Positions 1 through 6,462 are shown, counted from the first letter of the stretch. The stretch: DNA of 9,795 bases from Mariprofundus sp. (GCA_015485035.1 WFUI01000262.1:1-9795), one strand, 5' to 3'. The notes: generated by a model not told the origin, from the sequence alone. A program made the numbers and translations.

Positions 1-365
1 TCCATCGAATCGGGGACAGTACCGGAAACAGTACAATTGATCGTGGAGGTGGCCGGTTTGTGGGCCTGCGCACCGGCATTGGACATGATGCGACCGGCAG
101 GGATTGCGCCGTTGGCCAGTGCCCAGACGAAACGGTTATGCCAGAACTCGCGTTTGTCCTCATCTTCGACCTCGGCCAGCGCCAGGGCGACACGATCATA
201 GGTGCCCTGGATATTCGCATCCACAGCTTCGCCATGTTTGTCTTTCAGACGATATTTTTTATCCCAGATATCTTCCGATGCCGGTTGAAATCCGATATCA
301 GCAGTGGCCTCATCTTCAGTATTTTCAACCGATGCAATATTTACGGCATGCGTGTGTGCGTTCAT
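1..365 (-). CDS. nrdJ: Adenosylcobalamin-dependent (class II) ribonucleotide reductase, N-terminal part
   Basis: Partial gene: 121 codons are present and the rest lies beyond the left edge. Class II reductases reduce ribonucleotides to deoxyribonucleotides using a B12-derived radical, so they need neither oxygen nor a small radical subunit. The visible protein starts MNAHTHAVNIASVEN. After a variable leader it has the reductase N-terminal segment with WDKKYRL (34-40), then FWHNRFVWAL (74-83), IPAGRIMSNAGAQ (88-100) and TSTINCTVSGTVPDSM (106-121). The last two match the start of the catalytic barrel in B12-type reductases; Cys111 is probably one of the redox-active cysteines (inference from position). 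The ATG at 365 is chosen because AGGGAGA (377-371) sits 5 nt upstream. The gene diverges from ubiE and has its own promoter with NrdR-like and DnaA-like sites, which supports the reductase call. An nrdA-like class I subunit is the alternative, but the motif wording favours class II. Confidence 0.85.
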   Translation of the reverse strand, partial: MNAHTHAVNIASVENTEDEATADIGFQPASEDIWDKKYRLKDKHGEAVDANIQGTYDRVALALAEVEDEDKREFWHNRFVWALANGAIPAGRIMSNAGAQAHKPATSTINCTVSGTVPDSM

Positions 366-419
366 GCAGCTCTCCCTGGATATGTCGTGGTCCCTCGTGA
401 TTCAGAAATCCCGGCGGCC

Positions 420-447
420 AGTTTAGGCACTATATCTTGGGTGTCAA
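420..447 (-). promoter_or_regulatory. Predicted sigma70-type promoter of nrdJ
   Basis: Reading the minus strand, a perfect -35 TTGACA (447-442) is followed after 16 bp by TAAACT (425-420), which matches 4 of 6 bases of the -10 consensus. Transcription would start near 413, leaving a leader of about 48 nt before the nrdJ ATG at 365. An NrdR-like box fills the spacer, as expected for a repressible promoter. The -10 is mediocre, so the exact start is uncertain. Confidence 0.55.
427..442. promoter_or_regulatory. NrdR-like box 1
   Basis: The 16-mer GCACTATATCTTGGGT matches about 13 of 16 positions of the NrdR consensus as I recall it (acaCwAtATaTwGtgt). It lies between the predicted -35 and -10 of nrdJ, where bound NrdR would block RNA polymerase. 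NrdR is the ATP/dATP-sensing repressor of ribonucleotide reductase genes. The paired second box at the expected distance strengthens the call. Confidence 0.65.
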
Positions 448-458
448 GTATTCACCAG

Positions 459-474
459 CCACTAGCTGTAGTGC
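459..474. promoter_or_regulatory. NrdR-like box 2
   Basis: The 16-mer CCACTAGCTGTAGTGC keeps the palindromic CACTA....TAGTG core and matches about 11 of 16 consensus positions. Its start is 32 bp from the start of box 1, close to three helical turns, which is the usual spacing of paired NrdR boxes. It lies just upstream of the nrdJ -35. Confidence 0.55.
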
Positions 475-478
475 CTTG

Positions 479-520
479 TCTCACACAATCTATTCACGGC
501 TTATCCACAGAATATGCACC
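479..520 (+). promoter_or_regulatory. Array of DnaA-like boxes with an 11-bp period
   Basis: Four 9-mers in the same orientation start at 479, 490, 501 and 512, each separated by 2 bp: TCTCACACA, CTATTCACG, TTATCCACA and ATATGCACC. Compared with TTATNCACA, the third is perfect, the second and fourth match 7 of 9, and the first 6 of 9. A further 7-of-9 site, GTATTCACC, lies at 448-456 next to the nrdJ -35. Arrays of same-direction weak boxes with 2-bp gaps beside a strong box are the arrangement that binds ATP-DnaA cooperatively in the E. coli origin (established knowledge). Here the array sits about 65-110 bp upstream of the likely nrdJ start, so DnaA control of nrdJ is the simplest inference. 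Control of ubiE is also possible. Confidence 0.55.
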
Positions 521-576
521 GGAAGGGACCGGGTTCAGTGGATATTCAAGCTTTGTTTGGAGAGGGGGCTCCGGCC

Positions 577-585
577 TGATACGAT
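577..585 (+). promoter_or_regulatory. Possible extended -10 element for ubiE
   Basis: TGATACGAT resembles an extended -10 (TGnTATAAT, with two mismatches in the hexamer). The -35 position (557-562, TTGGAG) is poor. Transcription would start around 592, only 2-3 nt before the ubiE ATG, giving a nearly leaderless message. This agrees with the lack of a ribosome binding site at a normal distance. Confidence 0.3.
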
Positions 586-594
586 GCGCAACTC

Positions 595-1401
595 ATGAAT
601 GACCTAAACCATAAAACCAATGCGGACAATTCCTCACAGGGAGATTCATCCACCCGCTCGTCTCCGACCCATTTCGGTTATGAGACGGTGAGCGGAAGTG
701 AAAAGGTGCAGCGCGTGATGGGCGTATTTTCCTCCGTTGCCAGCCAGTATGATTTGATGAACGATCTGATGAGCGGCGGTATGCATCGCTGTTGGAAACG
801 GCGCATGATTGCTGCGGCAGCTATCGGCGCGGGCAGCCGGGTGCTCGATGTGGCAGCCGGATCCGGAGATATTGCTATTGGTCTGGCCACGAAGATGGGG
901 CCGGCAGGCCGCGTTGTGCTGACCGATCTGAACGGCCCGATGCTGGCTGAAGGTGCGAGGCGGGTCATCGATGCGGGCCTGTTGCCCGGCCGGGCCGACT
1001 GCATTCAGTCCGATGGTACCAAACTCGCTTTTGCCGATAACAGTTTCGATTGCGTGACGATTGCTTTTGGCATTCGTAATTTTCTTGATATCGAAGCAGG
1101 ACTGGCTGAGTTTTATCGCGTACTCAAACCGGGTGGTCAGTTCATGTGCCTGGAATTCTCGCGTCCGGTATTACCGGGCCTGGATGTTGTTTATGATGCG
1201 TTCTCTTTTAATGTCATTCCGCTGATCGGTGAAAAAGTAACGGGCGATCGTGATTCCTATCAGTATCTGGTTGAGTCCATTCGCCGCTTCCCTGATCAGG
1301 GGCGCTTCGAAAAACTGATTCGTGGTGCCGGTTTTGAGCTGGTCAAACACGAGAATATGAGCGGCGGTATTGTTGCTTTACACAGGGGATATAAAATTTA
1401 A
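595..1401 (+). CDS. ubiE: UbiE, ubiquinone/menaquinone C-methyltransferase
   Basis: A 268-residue SAM-dependent methyltransferase that adds the ring C-methyl group in ubiquinone synthesis (and in menaquinone synthesis where present). It contains both family signatures: YDLMNDLMSGGMHRCW at 52-67 and RVLKPGGQFMCLEFS at 175-189. The SAM-binding motif I is VLDVAAGSGD (83-92), and the protein ends in the conserved HRGYKI. Homology to the family begins at THFGYETV (25-32). The first 24 residues are a polar, Ser/Thr/Asn-rich extension longer than in E. coli UbiE. The ATG at 595 is the only usable start: no ATG, GTG or TTG lies in frame between it and the conserved domain, and a stop (577-579) lies upstream. 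No Shine-Dalgarno sequence is at normal spacing. It is the first gene of ubiE-ubiJ-ubiB and is divergent from nrdJ. Confidence 0.95.
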   Translation: MNDLNHKTNADNSSQGDSSTRSSPTHFGYETVSGSEKVQRVMGVFSSVASQYDLMNDLMSGGMHRCWKRRMIAAAAIGAGSRVLDVAAGSGDIAIGLATKMGPAGRVVLTDLNGPMLAEGARRVIDAGLLPGRADCIQSDGTKLAFADNSFDCVTIAFGIRNFLDIEAGLAEFYRVLKPGGQFMCLEFSRPVLPGLDVVYDAFSFNVIPLIGEKVTGDRDSYQYLVESIRRFPDQGRFEKLIRGAGFELVKHENMSGGIVALHRGYKI

Positions 1402-1496
1402 TGTGGGTTCAGGGCATCCTGTCTTCGCCCTTTGACGCATCCGTTCAGACGTATTTTGATGGATGCTTGCTAAAGCCGCACCTGCTGTGCGGATGA
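1401..1496 (+). CDS. Possible 31-codon ORF overlapping the ubiE stop
   Basis: An ATG overlaps the ubiE stop codon (TAATG) and opens a 31-residue frame starting MWVQGILSSPFDASVQ and ending LLKPHLLCG. AGGGGA (1384-1389) lies 11 nt upstream, slightly far for a ribosome binding site. The peptide has no motif I recognise. It could be a translationally coupled small protein, but a chance frame in the operon gap is equally plausible, and its 3' end overlaps a hairpin. Confidence 0.2.
   Translation: MWVQGILSSPFDASVQTYFDGCLLKPHLLCG
1476..1492 (+). other. Hairpin in the ubiE-ubiJ gap
   Basis: CCGCAC (1476-1481) pairs with GTGCGG (1487-1492) around a 5-nt loop. A second inverted repeat, GCATCC (1437-1442) with GGATGC (1461-1466), lies just upstream. 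No T-run follows, so this is not a standard intrinsic terminator. It could be an mRNA processing or stability element, or an attenuating structure between ubiE and ubiJ. Confidence 0.35.
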
Positions 1497-1559
1497 GGGC
1501 CGTGAATATGGATCGTTCACAGATGAGGCTTTATAAATTTGGAAGGCGGTTTTAGTTCC

Positions 1560-2234
1560 ATGAGTGTGATGTTTTTACCACTGCGGTTGATTCCGGTGCC
1601 GGTGCAATGTGTGGTGATGAGTACGGTTCTCGATCTGGTGTTTTCGCGCGATGAATCACTGAAACCGTATCTGAATGACCTGGAGGGTCGTGTTTTCCGT
1701 ATCCATGTGCGGGATACCAATGCCATTATGTTTCTCGGTTTTTCGCGAGGCAAGGCCTGGGTGCACTCTTCCTATCAGGCCAGTTCCGGTAACGACGTGG
1801 ATGTCCGCCTGAGTGCCACCACGGGCGGTTTTGCCCGCATGTGTTTCGGCCATGAAGATCCGGATGATCTGGTTTTTCAGCAGGTTTTGAAATTATCCGG
1901 CGATTCCGACGCCATGTTGCGTTTCAAAAAACTGTTTGCTGCAGCCGATCTGGACTGGGAACGCGAATTGCGCTCTGCATTCGGCGATTTTTTCGGTTCA
2001 AGGGTGGCGCGTGCAGCGCATGCACTGGTTGAGGCCGAGCAGAAGCTGGCTGATTCTTCCCGGCAGGCCGTAAGCAACAGCCTGCGGGATATGGATATTC
2101 CGGATGGCGAGCGTTTGCAGGCATGGCAGGCCGGAGTTGAGCACCTTGCCCATCAGATTTCCCGTACCAAGGGAAAGGTGACCCGCCTGGAACATAAACT
2201 GGAGCATTATCTGTCCGACCAGGCGGAACAATAG
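1560..2234 (+). CDS. ubiJ: UbiJ, ubiquinone biosynthesis accessory factor (SCP2-like)
   Basis: A 224-residue protein located exactly where UbiJ sits in ubiE-ubiJ-ubiB operons. UbiJ has an SCP2 (sterol carrier-like) lipid-binding fold and with UbiK supports the soluble complex of late ubiquinone enzymes (established for E. coli). Visible here: an N-terminal helix with LDLVFSRDESLKPYL (24-38), the SCP2-like core LEGRVFRIHV (41-50) through VDVRLSATTGGFARM (80-94), a middle GDSDAMLRFKKLF (114-126) resembling the 'GD....F..L' part of the family, and a charged C-terminal helix (about 184-218) likely to form a coiled coil. The ATG at 1560 is preferred. GGAAGG (1541-1546) is 13 nt upstream, so the ATG at 1569 or an upstream TTG at 1539 cannot be excluded. 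Sequence similarity to E. coli UbiJ is low; the call leans on context and domain pattern. Confidence 0.82.
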   Translation: MSVMFLPLRLIPVPVQCVVMSTVLDLVFSRDESLKPYLNDLEGRVFRIHVRDTNAIMFLGFSRGKAWVHSSYQASSGNDVDVRLSATTGGFARMCFGHEDPDDLVFQQVLKLSGDSDAMLRFKKLFAAADLDWERELRSAFGDFFGSRVARAAHALVEAEQKLADSSRQAVSNSLRDMDIPDGERLQAWQAGVEHLAHQISRTKGKVTRLEHKLEHYLSDQAEQ

Positions 2235-2248
2235 TTTATGGGCATGTT

Positions 2249-3853
2249 ATGAGATTGCCTGCCAATATTCGCCGAAATCTGCGTCTGATGCGTATCGGCC
2301 ATATTCTGGCTACACATGGTCTGGCGGCACTGGCTGTACGGATGCGGTTGTTTTATCCCTATGTCTGGCTGGTGCAACTGTTTCGCGGCGATGAATTGCC
2401 CAAGGATCTGGGTCCGCAGATCCGGCTGGTTCTGGAACAACTGGGGCCGACCTTTATCAAGTTCGGCCAGATGCTTTCCACCCGTGTGGATCTGTTGCCG
2501 ATGGATGTCGCGCTGGAACTCAAAAAGCTGCAGGACGATGTGCCGCCGGAGCCGTTCGACCGGGTATGCAGGGTTCTGGAGCGCAGTTTCAAAAAACCGC
2601 TGACCGGTGAAGACGGTGTTTTTGCCTCGTTTGATGAACAGCCGATCGCAGCGGCTTCCATTGCGCAGGTGCATTTTGCCGAATTGAAAGATGGCCGGCG
2701 TGTGGCAGTCAAGGTACGTCGCGATCATATCAGTAAAACCATTGAATCGGATCTGGCTATTCTCAAGCTGCTGGCATCGCTGTTTGACCGCTATTTCAGC
2801 GAGTACCGTCGTTTAAAAGCCCCCCGCGTCATCGAGGAGTTTGCCACCACGATTCGGGGCGAACTGAATTTGCGTGCCGAGGCCGCTCATGCCAGCCGTT
2901 TTGCCGAAAATTTTGCAGAGCTGGAAGGCGTACGCGTGCCGGATGTGTTGTGGGAATATACCCATCACGAGGTGTTGACCACCGAGCGGATTTCAGGCCT
3001 TCCCATCGATGAAAGACAGGCACTGGAAGCAGCCGGGCACGATTGTCTGAAGCTGTGCGAGCGGGCCGCGATCCTGTTCTTTCACATGGTGTTCGTCGAT
3101 GGATATTTCCATGCCGATATGCATCCGGGCAATATATTTGTGGCTGAAAATGGCGATATTGTGCTGGTGGATTTCGGCATTGTTGGCCGGCTCGATATCA
3201 AATCACGACGTTATATCGGTGAAATGCTGGTGGCCTTTCTGCAAGAAGATTACAGACGCTCTGCCGAAGTGCATGTGGAAGCCGGTTATGTGCCGGCGGA
3301 TACCGATATCTCCGCCTTTGAAGATGCCTTGCGGGAAATTGCCGTGCCGATTTTCAATCGCCCGCTGGCCGATATTTCCATTGCAGAACTGCTGCTGAGC
3401 ATGTTTGCAGTTACCGAACGTTTTAAAATGGAAACACAGCCGGAGTTGCTGCTGCTGCAGAAAACCATGGTGGTGATTGAGGGTGTAGCCCGAGAACTGG
3501 CTGATCAGGTTAATATCTGGATGCTGGCACGGCCATTGATTACGTCCTGGGTAACACGCCATATGGGGCCGGTGGGCAAAACCGAAGCGATCGCCGGGGA
3601 ATTGCGCGATCAGTTGCGCGACTGGATGCGCCTGCCTGAAAAAATCGATGGCGTGCTGTCTCGTATAGAAGAGGGAAACGTCAGCTTTCATTCAGAGCCA
3701 TCCCGTCTGCCTATTGTCATCGGCGCGATGCTGATCGCCTCGGGCGGTGCATGGCTGGCATGGTCTGCGGCACATCAGGCATCAACCCCGATCATGATAT
3801 TTGCTGCCCTGCTGACGGGATTCGGTTTTATACTCACTCTGTCCAGAGCTTAG
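2249..3853 (+). CDS. ubiB: UbiB, ABC1/ADCK-family ATPase of ubiquinone biosynthesis
   Basis: A 534-residue member of the atypical protein-kinase-like UbiB/COQ8 family, needed for ubiquinone synthesis and acting at the membrane as an ATPase. Hallmarks are all present: the KxGQ motif KFGQ (71-74), the Ala-rich loop AAASIAQVH (134-142) that replaces the kinase Gly-rich loop, the ATP lysine in VAVKV (K155 region), the family ELNLRAEA segment (205-212), the catalytic-loop equivalent HADMHPGN (288-295) and the metal-binding VDFG (307-310). Two hydrophobic segments near the C-terminus (about 489-508 and 514-531) fit the membrane anchor of bacterial UbiB. The length is typical. It begins 14 bp after ubiJ with no clear ribosome binding site, so translation is probably coupled. 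It is the last gene of the operon; its stop is followed by palindromes rather than a T-tailed terminator. Confidence 0.95.
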   Translation: MRLPANIRRNLRLMRIGHILATHGLAALAVRMRLFYPYVWLVQLFRGDELPKDLGPQIRLVLEQLGPTFIKFGQMLSTRVDLLPMDVALELKKLQDDVPPEPFDRVCRVLERSFKKPLTGEDGVFASFDEQPIAAASIAQVHFAELKDGRRVAVKVRRDHISKTIESDLAILKLLASLFDRYFSEYRRLKAPRVIEEFATTIRGELNLRAEAAHASRFAENFAELEGVRVPDVLWEYTHHEVLTTERISGLPIDERQALEAAGHDCLKLCERAAILFFHMVFVDGYFHADMHPGNIFVAENGDIVLVDFGIVGRLDIKSRRYIGEMLVAFLQEDYRRSAEVHVEAGYVPADTDISAFEDALREIAVPIFNRPLADISIAELLLSMFAVTERFKMETQPELLLLQKTMVVIEGVARELADQVNIWMLARPLITSWVTRHMGPVGKTEAIAGELRDQLRDWMRLPEKIDGVLSRIEEGNVSFHSEPSRLPIVIGAMLIASGGAWLAWSAAHQASTPIMIFAALLTGFGFILTLSRA

Positions 3854-3870
3854 AGGGACTTAGTGGGCCT

Positions 3871-3915
3871 CTGAAACAGTGCATTCCCGGGCAGTTTCAG
3901 CCGGCTGATCCGGCT
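3871..3915. repeat. Two abutting palindromes downstream of ubiB
   Basis: CTGAAAC (3871-3877) is an exact inverted match to GTTTCAG (3894-3900), with extra pairing inside. Immediately after it, AGCCGG (3899-3904) matches CCGGCT (3910-3915) around a 5-nt loop. Neither is followed by a T-run. Together with the next palindrome they fill nearly the whole 106-bp gap between the convergent ubiB and DUF4126 genes. Confidence 0.5.
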
Positions 3916-3963
3916 AGGAGTCTGCCGCGCAGTAGGTTTCTCATAAGCCCGATAGACTCCTAG
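3914..3963. repeat. 50-bp element with 10-bp perfect terminal inverted repeats
   Basis: CTAGGAGTCT (3914-3923) is an exact inverted match to AGACTCCTAG (3954-3963). Inside, GGTTT (3935-3939) can pair with AAGCC (3945-3949) around CTCAT. The outer four bases on both sides are CTAG. The right arm contains the stop codon of the minus-strand DUF4126 gene (3962-3960). It could be a bidirectional terminator-like stem, a REP-like unit, or a very small mobile-element remnant. I do not recognise it securely as any named insertion sequence. Confidence 0.5.
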
Positions 3964-4658
3964 GGTTTGTCAGGGGGTTCAGAGCCGGATTCTGCCTGAA
4001 TCGGATGTGTTGTTGTCCCACGTGGTTCGGGACCGGGCGCAAGCGGTTTATCTTTACCACCGAAGAAAACACGCAGCTTCCTGAATACGGTTTTGATACC
4101 GCGCCACAGTTTCGGTAACAGCCAGACCATCAGCAGAATAAACAGAATCATAAAGACAACGAACAGGGTCGGGTGATGCAGTGCCGCCCACAAACCACCA
4201 AATACTGCAAGATCCTCTGAAATTGATGCTGCCCAGTTGGAAAACGGCTCCGGTGACGTGTTGATCAGAGCCCGGGAGCCGGCTTTGGTGACATGCGTTG
4301 TGGCTGCCAGTCCGCCCCCCATAATGCCTGCGGCAAGTGCCAGGGCCGGCGTCACATCGCCTACCGCACCGGCAGCAAGCATGGCTCCGGCCGGAATACG
4401 CACAAACGTGTGCAATACATCCCAGGTTGAATCAACACCGGGAATTTTATCGGCAACAAATTCGACGATATACATGGTGCCGGCAGCGAACAGCACCATC
4501 GGATCAGTCAGGATTTGCAGACCGGGAGGCAGATCGATATTGCCGGTTATGCCCATCATGCCCAGCATCAGAATGGCGGCATATAAATTGATGCCGCTGG
4601 CCCAGGCCGCGCCCATAGTCAGAGCGAGAATTGATGTGATTTGATCCAGTTGATCCAT
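3960..4658 (-). CDS. DUF4126 family membrane protein
   Basis: A 232-residue integral membrane protein of a widespread family with no established function. Hydrophobic segments lie at about 8-36, 54-68, 86-120 and 162-183. Conserved family-like stretches are ASGINLYAAIL (20-30), EFVADKIPGVDSTWDVLHTF (66-85) with RIPAGA next (87-92), and THVTKAGSRALINTSPEPFS (121-140); the polar, charged residues in these loops look functional. The C-terminal 50 residues are basic and then Pro/Gly/Glu-rich, low in complexity and probably cytoplasmic. GGGAG, reverse complement at about 4668-4664, lies 5 nt before the ATG at 4658, fixing the start. It lies 111 bp downstream of gpmI on the same strand, so it may be co-transcribed or use its own weak promoter. 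Its stop codon falls inside the inverted repeat at 3914-3963, so the tail may have been altered by that element. Confidence 0.8.
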   Translation of the reverse strand: MDQLDQITSILALTMGAAWASGINLYAAILMLGMMGITGNIDLPPGLQILTDPMVLFAAGTMYIVEFVADKIPGVDSTWDVLHTFVRIPAGAMLAAGAVGDVTPALALAAGIMGGGLAATTHVTKAGSRALINTSPEPFSNWAASISEDLAVFGGLWAALHHPTLFVVFMILFILLMVWLLPKLWRGIKTVFRKLRVFFGGKDKPLAPGPEPRGTTTHPIQAESGSEPPDKP

Positions 4659-4700
4659 ATTTCACTCCCGATCAATGCAAACTCGAAACCTATCATCACC

Positions 4701-4753
4701 AAAATCAGGCAGGGCTGCAACCCTGAATTGTCCGCAAACAGTGCAAAGTTTGC
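4701..4753 (-). terminator. Weak terminator-like hairpins after gpmI
   Basis: Reading the minus strand after the gpmI stop, GCAAAC pairs with GTTTGC (4753-4748 with 4739-4734). Further on, TCAGG (4726-4722) can pair with CCTGA (4709-4705), directly followed by TTTT (4704-4701). A competing CAGGG/CCCTG stem (4725-4721 with 4714-4710) lies inside. The stems are only 5-6 bp, so termination would be partial and DUF4126 could still be read through from gpmI. Confidence 0.3.
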
Positions 4754-4769
4754 GCCGGGCTGGTGTGGA

Positions 4770-6407
4770 TCAGGCCGGCTCGATCAAGGAGTGATTCAGA
4801 TCATCGGGTGCATCATAGCCCATGATTTCAAATAGTGTGGCAGCGAGATGTGACAGGCCCGGTGCATTGTTCTGTGGCTGTCGTAATGTGTAGCTTCCAT
4901 CATAGTCCGGATCAAACAGGATGCAGGGTACAGGATTGGTGGAATGTTTGGTCGAAGGCTCAGTGCCACCATCTTTTGTCATGACCAGCATTTCTTCTGC
5001 ATTGCCATGGTCGGCAGTGATCAGGGCGTACCCCCGGGCTTTTTCCAATGCCTCGACAATGCGGCCCACCGCGGTATCAACGGCCTCAATCGCTTCAATT
5101 GCCGGTGCAATCTGTCCGCAATGACCAACCATATCGGCATTGGCAAAATTGATCAGTCCGAAGCCATATTGACCGCTTTCAATTAATTCGATGGCTTTAT
5201 CAGCAATTTCGACTGCTTTCATCTGGGGTGCCGCGGCAAAAGACATGCCCTTGTCCGATGGTATGAGAATATAATCCTCCATCGTATCATCCAGCGGTTT
5301 GCGATAGCCGCCGTTGAAAAAGAAAGTGACATGCGGATATTTCTGCGTTTCAGTCAGGCGGAACTGCTTGATGCCCAACTCAAGAATGCGTTTACCGAAA
5401 GGGTTTTCCACCTTGGTTGGCCCCATCAGTTGCAGGGCCGGGAGGTTTCTGTCCTCGTCATATACCATCATGCCGGCATAGGTAATATCCGGACGTTTAC
5501 CGCGATCAAACCCGTTAAATTCATCCAGTTCAAAGGCCTCGGTGATTTCAATGGCGCGATCGCCTCTGAAATTCATCATCACCACAGCATCGCCATCGGC
5601 AATCACACCGACCGGATTGTCCTCATGATCCACAATGACAAAGCCCGGCATATCCTGATCGACCAGGCCCGGTTGTTCCGATCTGAAATGTTCGATGGCA
5701 GCAAGCATGGACGGGAACCGGTGTTCTCCCTTGCCGTGTACCATCAGATTCCAGCCTTCGGCCACCTTGGCCCAGTTGTGGTCGCGATCCATGACAATGA
5801 CTTCACGGCCACCACCCGAAGCGAAGGCGTATTCAAAACCTTCGTGGCTGTTGATAAAGGTAAAATCCTCTTCCAGTTCAAATACATATTTTTGCGCGGT
5901 CTGGATGCCGACATCGCGCCCGTCGAGCAGTGCATGAATGCGCAGCTTTTTGATGCCGGATTCAAAGGCAAAATCGATCATCGCCCGGAAATGGCTTAAA
6001 TGTGAATGGATATTACCATCGGAGAGCAAGCCGATCAGATGCAGTGTCCCGCTTTTTTCGACAGATTCTTTTATCTGCTGTAATGCTTCGGACTGGTAAA
6101 ATGAACCGTCTGCGATGGCATTGTTGATGCGCGTGGGACCCTGTTCCAGAACCATGCCGGCTCCCATCGTCAGATGCCCTACTTCAGAGCCGCCCATATC
6201 CTTTTCCGATGGCAGCCCGACATTGTGCCCGTGTGTGAGCAGGCGGGTGTGGGCATAGTTCTTCCACAATCGATCCACGTTAGGGGTATGCGCCTGCGCA
6301 ATTGCATCCGCTTCCCCTCCGGAACCCAGACCCCATCCATCCATTACAATCAATAATACTGGCCGCGGGCGCTCAGCCGCGGGCGGGAAATATTTATTTA
6401 CAGTCAT
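4770..6407 (-). CDS. gpmI: 2,3-bisphosphoglycerate-independent phosphoglycerate mutase
   Basis: A 545-residue, two-manganese enzyme of the alkaline-phosphatase superfamily that interconverts 3- and 2-phosphoglycerate in glycolysis and gluconeogenesis. Key motifs: VMDGWGLG with metal ligand Asp23, and DMGGSEVGH (70-78) with nucleophile Ser74 (the family usually has QMGNSEVGH). Further motifs are LLSDGNIHSH, LLDGRD, MDRDHNW, NFRGDR, DMVGHCG, TADHGNAEEM and TKHSTNPVP, which supply the substrate arginines and the remaining metal ligands. At 545 residues it is somewhat longer than the common size of about 510. The ATG at 6407 is chosen over one 21 codons upstream because AGGTGA (6417-6412) precedes it at normal spacing and the extra residues do not look like family sequence. 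It is divergent from the antiporter and upstream of the DUF4126 gene. Confidence 0.95.
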   Translation of the reverse strand: MTVNKYFPPAAERPRPVLLIVMDGWGLGSGGEADAIAQAHTPNVDRLWKNYAHTRLLTHGHNVGLPSEKDMGGSEVGHLTMGAGMVLEQGPTRINNAIADGSFYQSEALQQIKESVEKSGTLHLIGLLSDGNIHSHLSHFRAMIDFAFESGIKKLRIHALLDGRDVGIQTAQKYVFELEEDFTFINSHEGFEYAFASGGGREVIVMDRDHNWAKVAEGWNLMVHGKGEHRFPSMLAAIEHFRSEQPGLVDQDMPGFVIVDHEDNPVGVIADGDAVVMMNFRGDRAIEITEAFELDEFNGFDRGKRPDITYAGMMVYDEDRNLPALQLMGPTKVENPFGKRILELGIKQFRLTETQKYPHVTFFFNGGYRKPLDDTMEDYILIPSDKGMSFAAAPQMKAVEIADKAIELIESGQYGFGLINFANADMVGHCGQIAPAIEAIEAVDTAVGRIVEALEKARGYALITADHGNAEEMLVMTKDGGTEPSTKHSTNPVPCILFDPDYDGSYTLRQPQNNAPGLSHLAATLFEIMGYDAPDDLNHSLIEPA

Positions 6408-6462
6408 CTGTTCACCTGTTTCTTCTAATCTCGGGTATTCGGGCGACCCGCACCGGGCCGCC

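Noticed and set aside
448..522. A chromosomal replication origin based on the DnaA-like boxes
   Set aside because: The flanking genes (nrdJ and ubiE) are not typical origin neighbours, there is no pronounced A+T-rich unwinding stretch, and the boxes are better explained by an nrdJ promoter role. Whole-genome GC skew would settle it.
60..602. A 180-codon open frame on the plus strand
   Set aside because: It runs antisense to the clear nrdJ coding sequence and through its promoter region, has no recognisable protein features, and is a by-product of nrdJ codon use.
2316..2603. Open frames overlapping ubiB on both strands
   Set aside because: ubiB carries all family motifs in one uninterrupted frame; the overlapping frames show no protein-like features.
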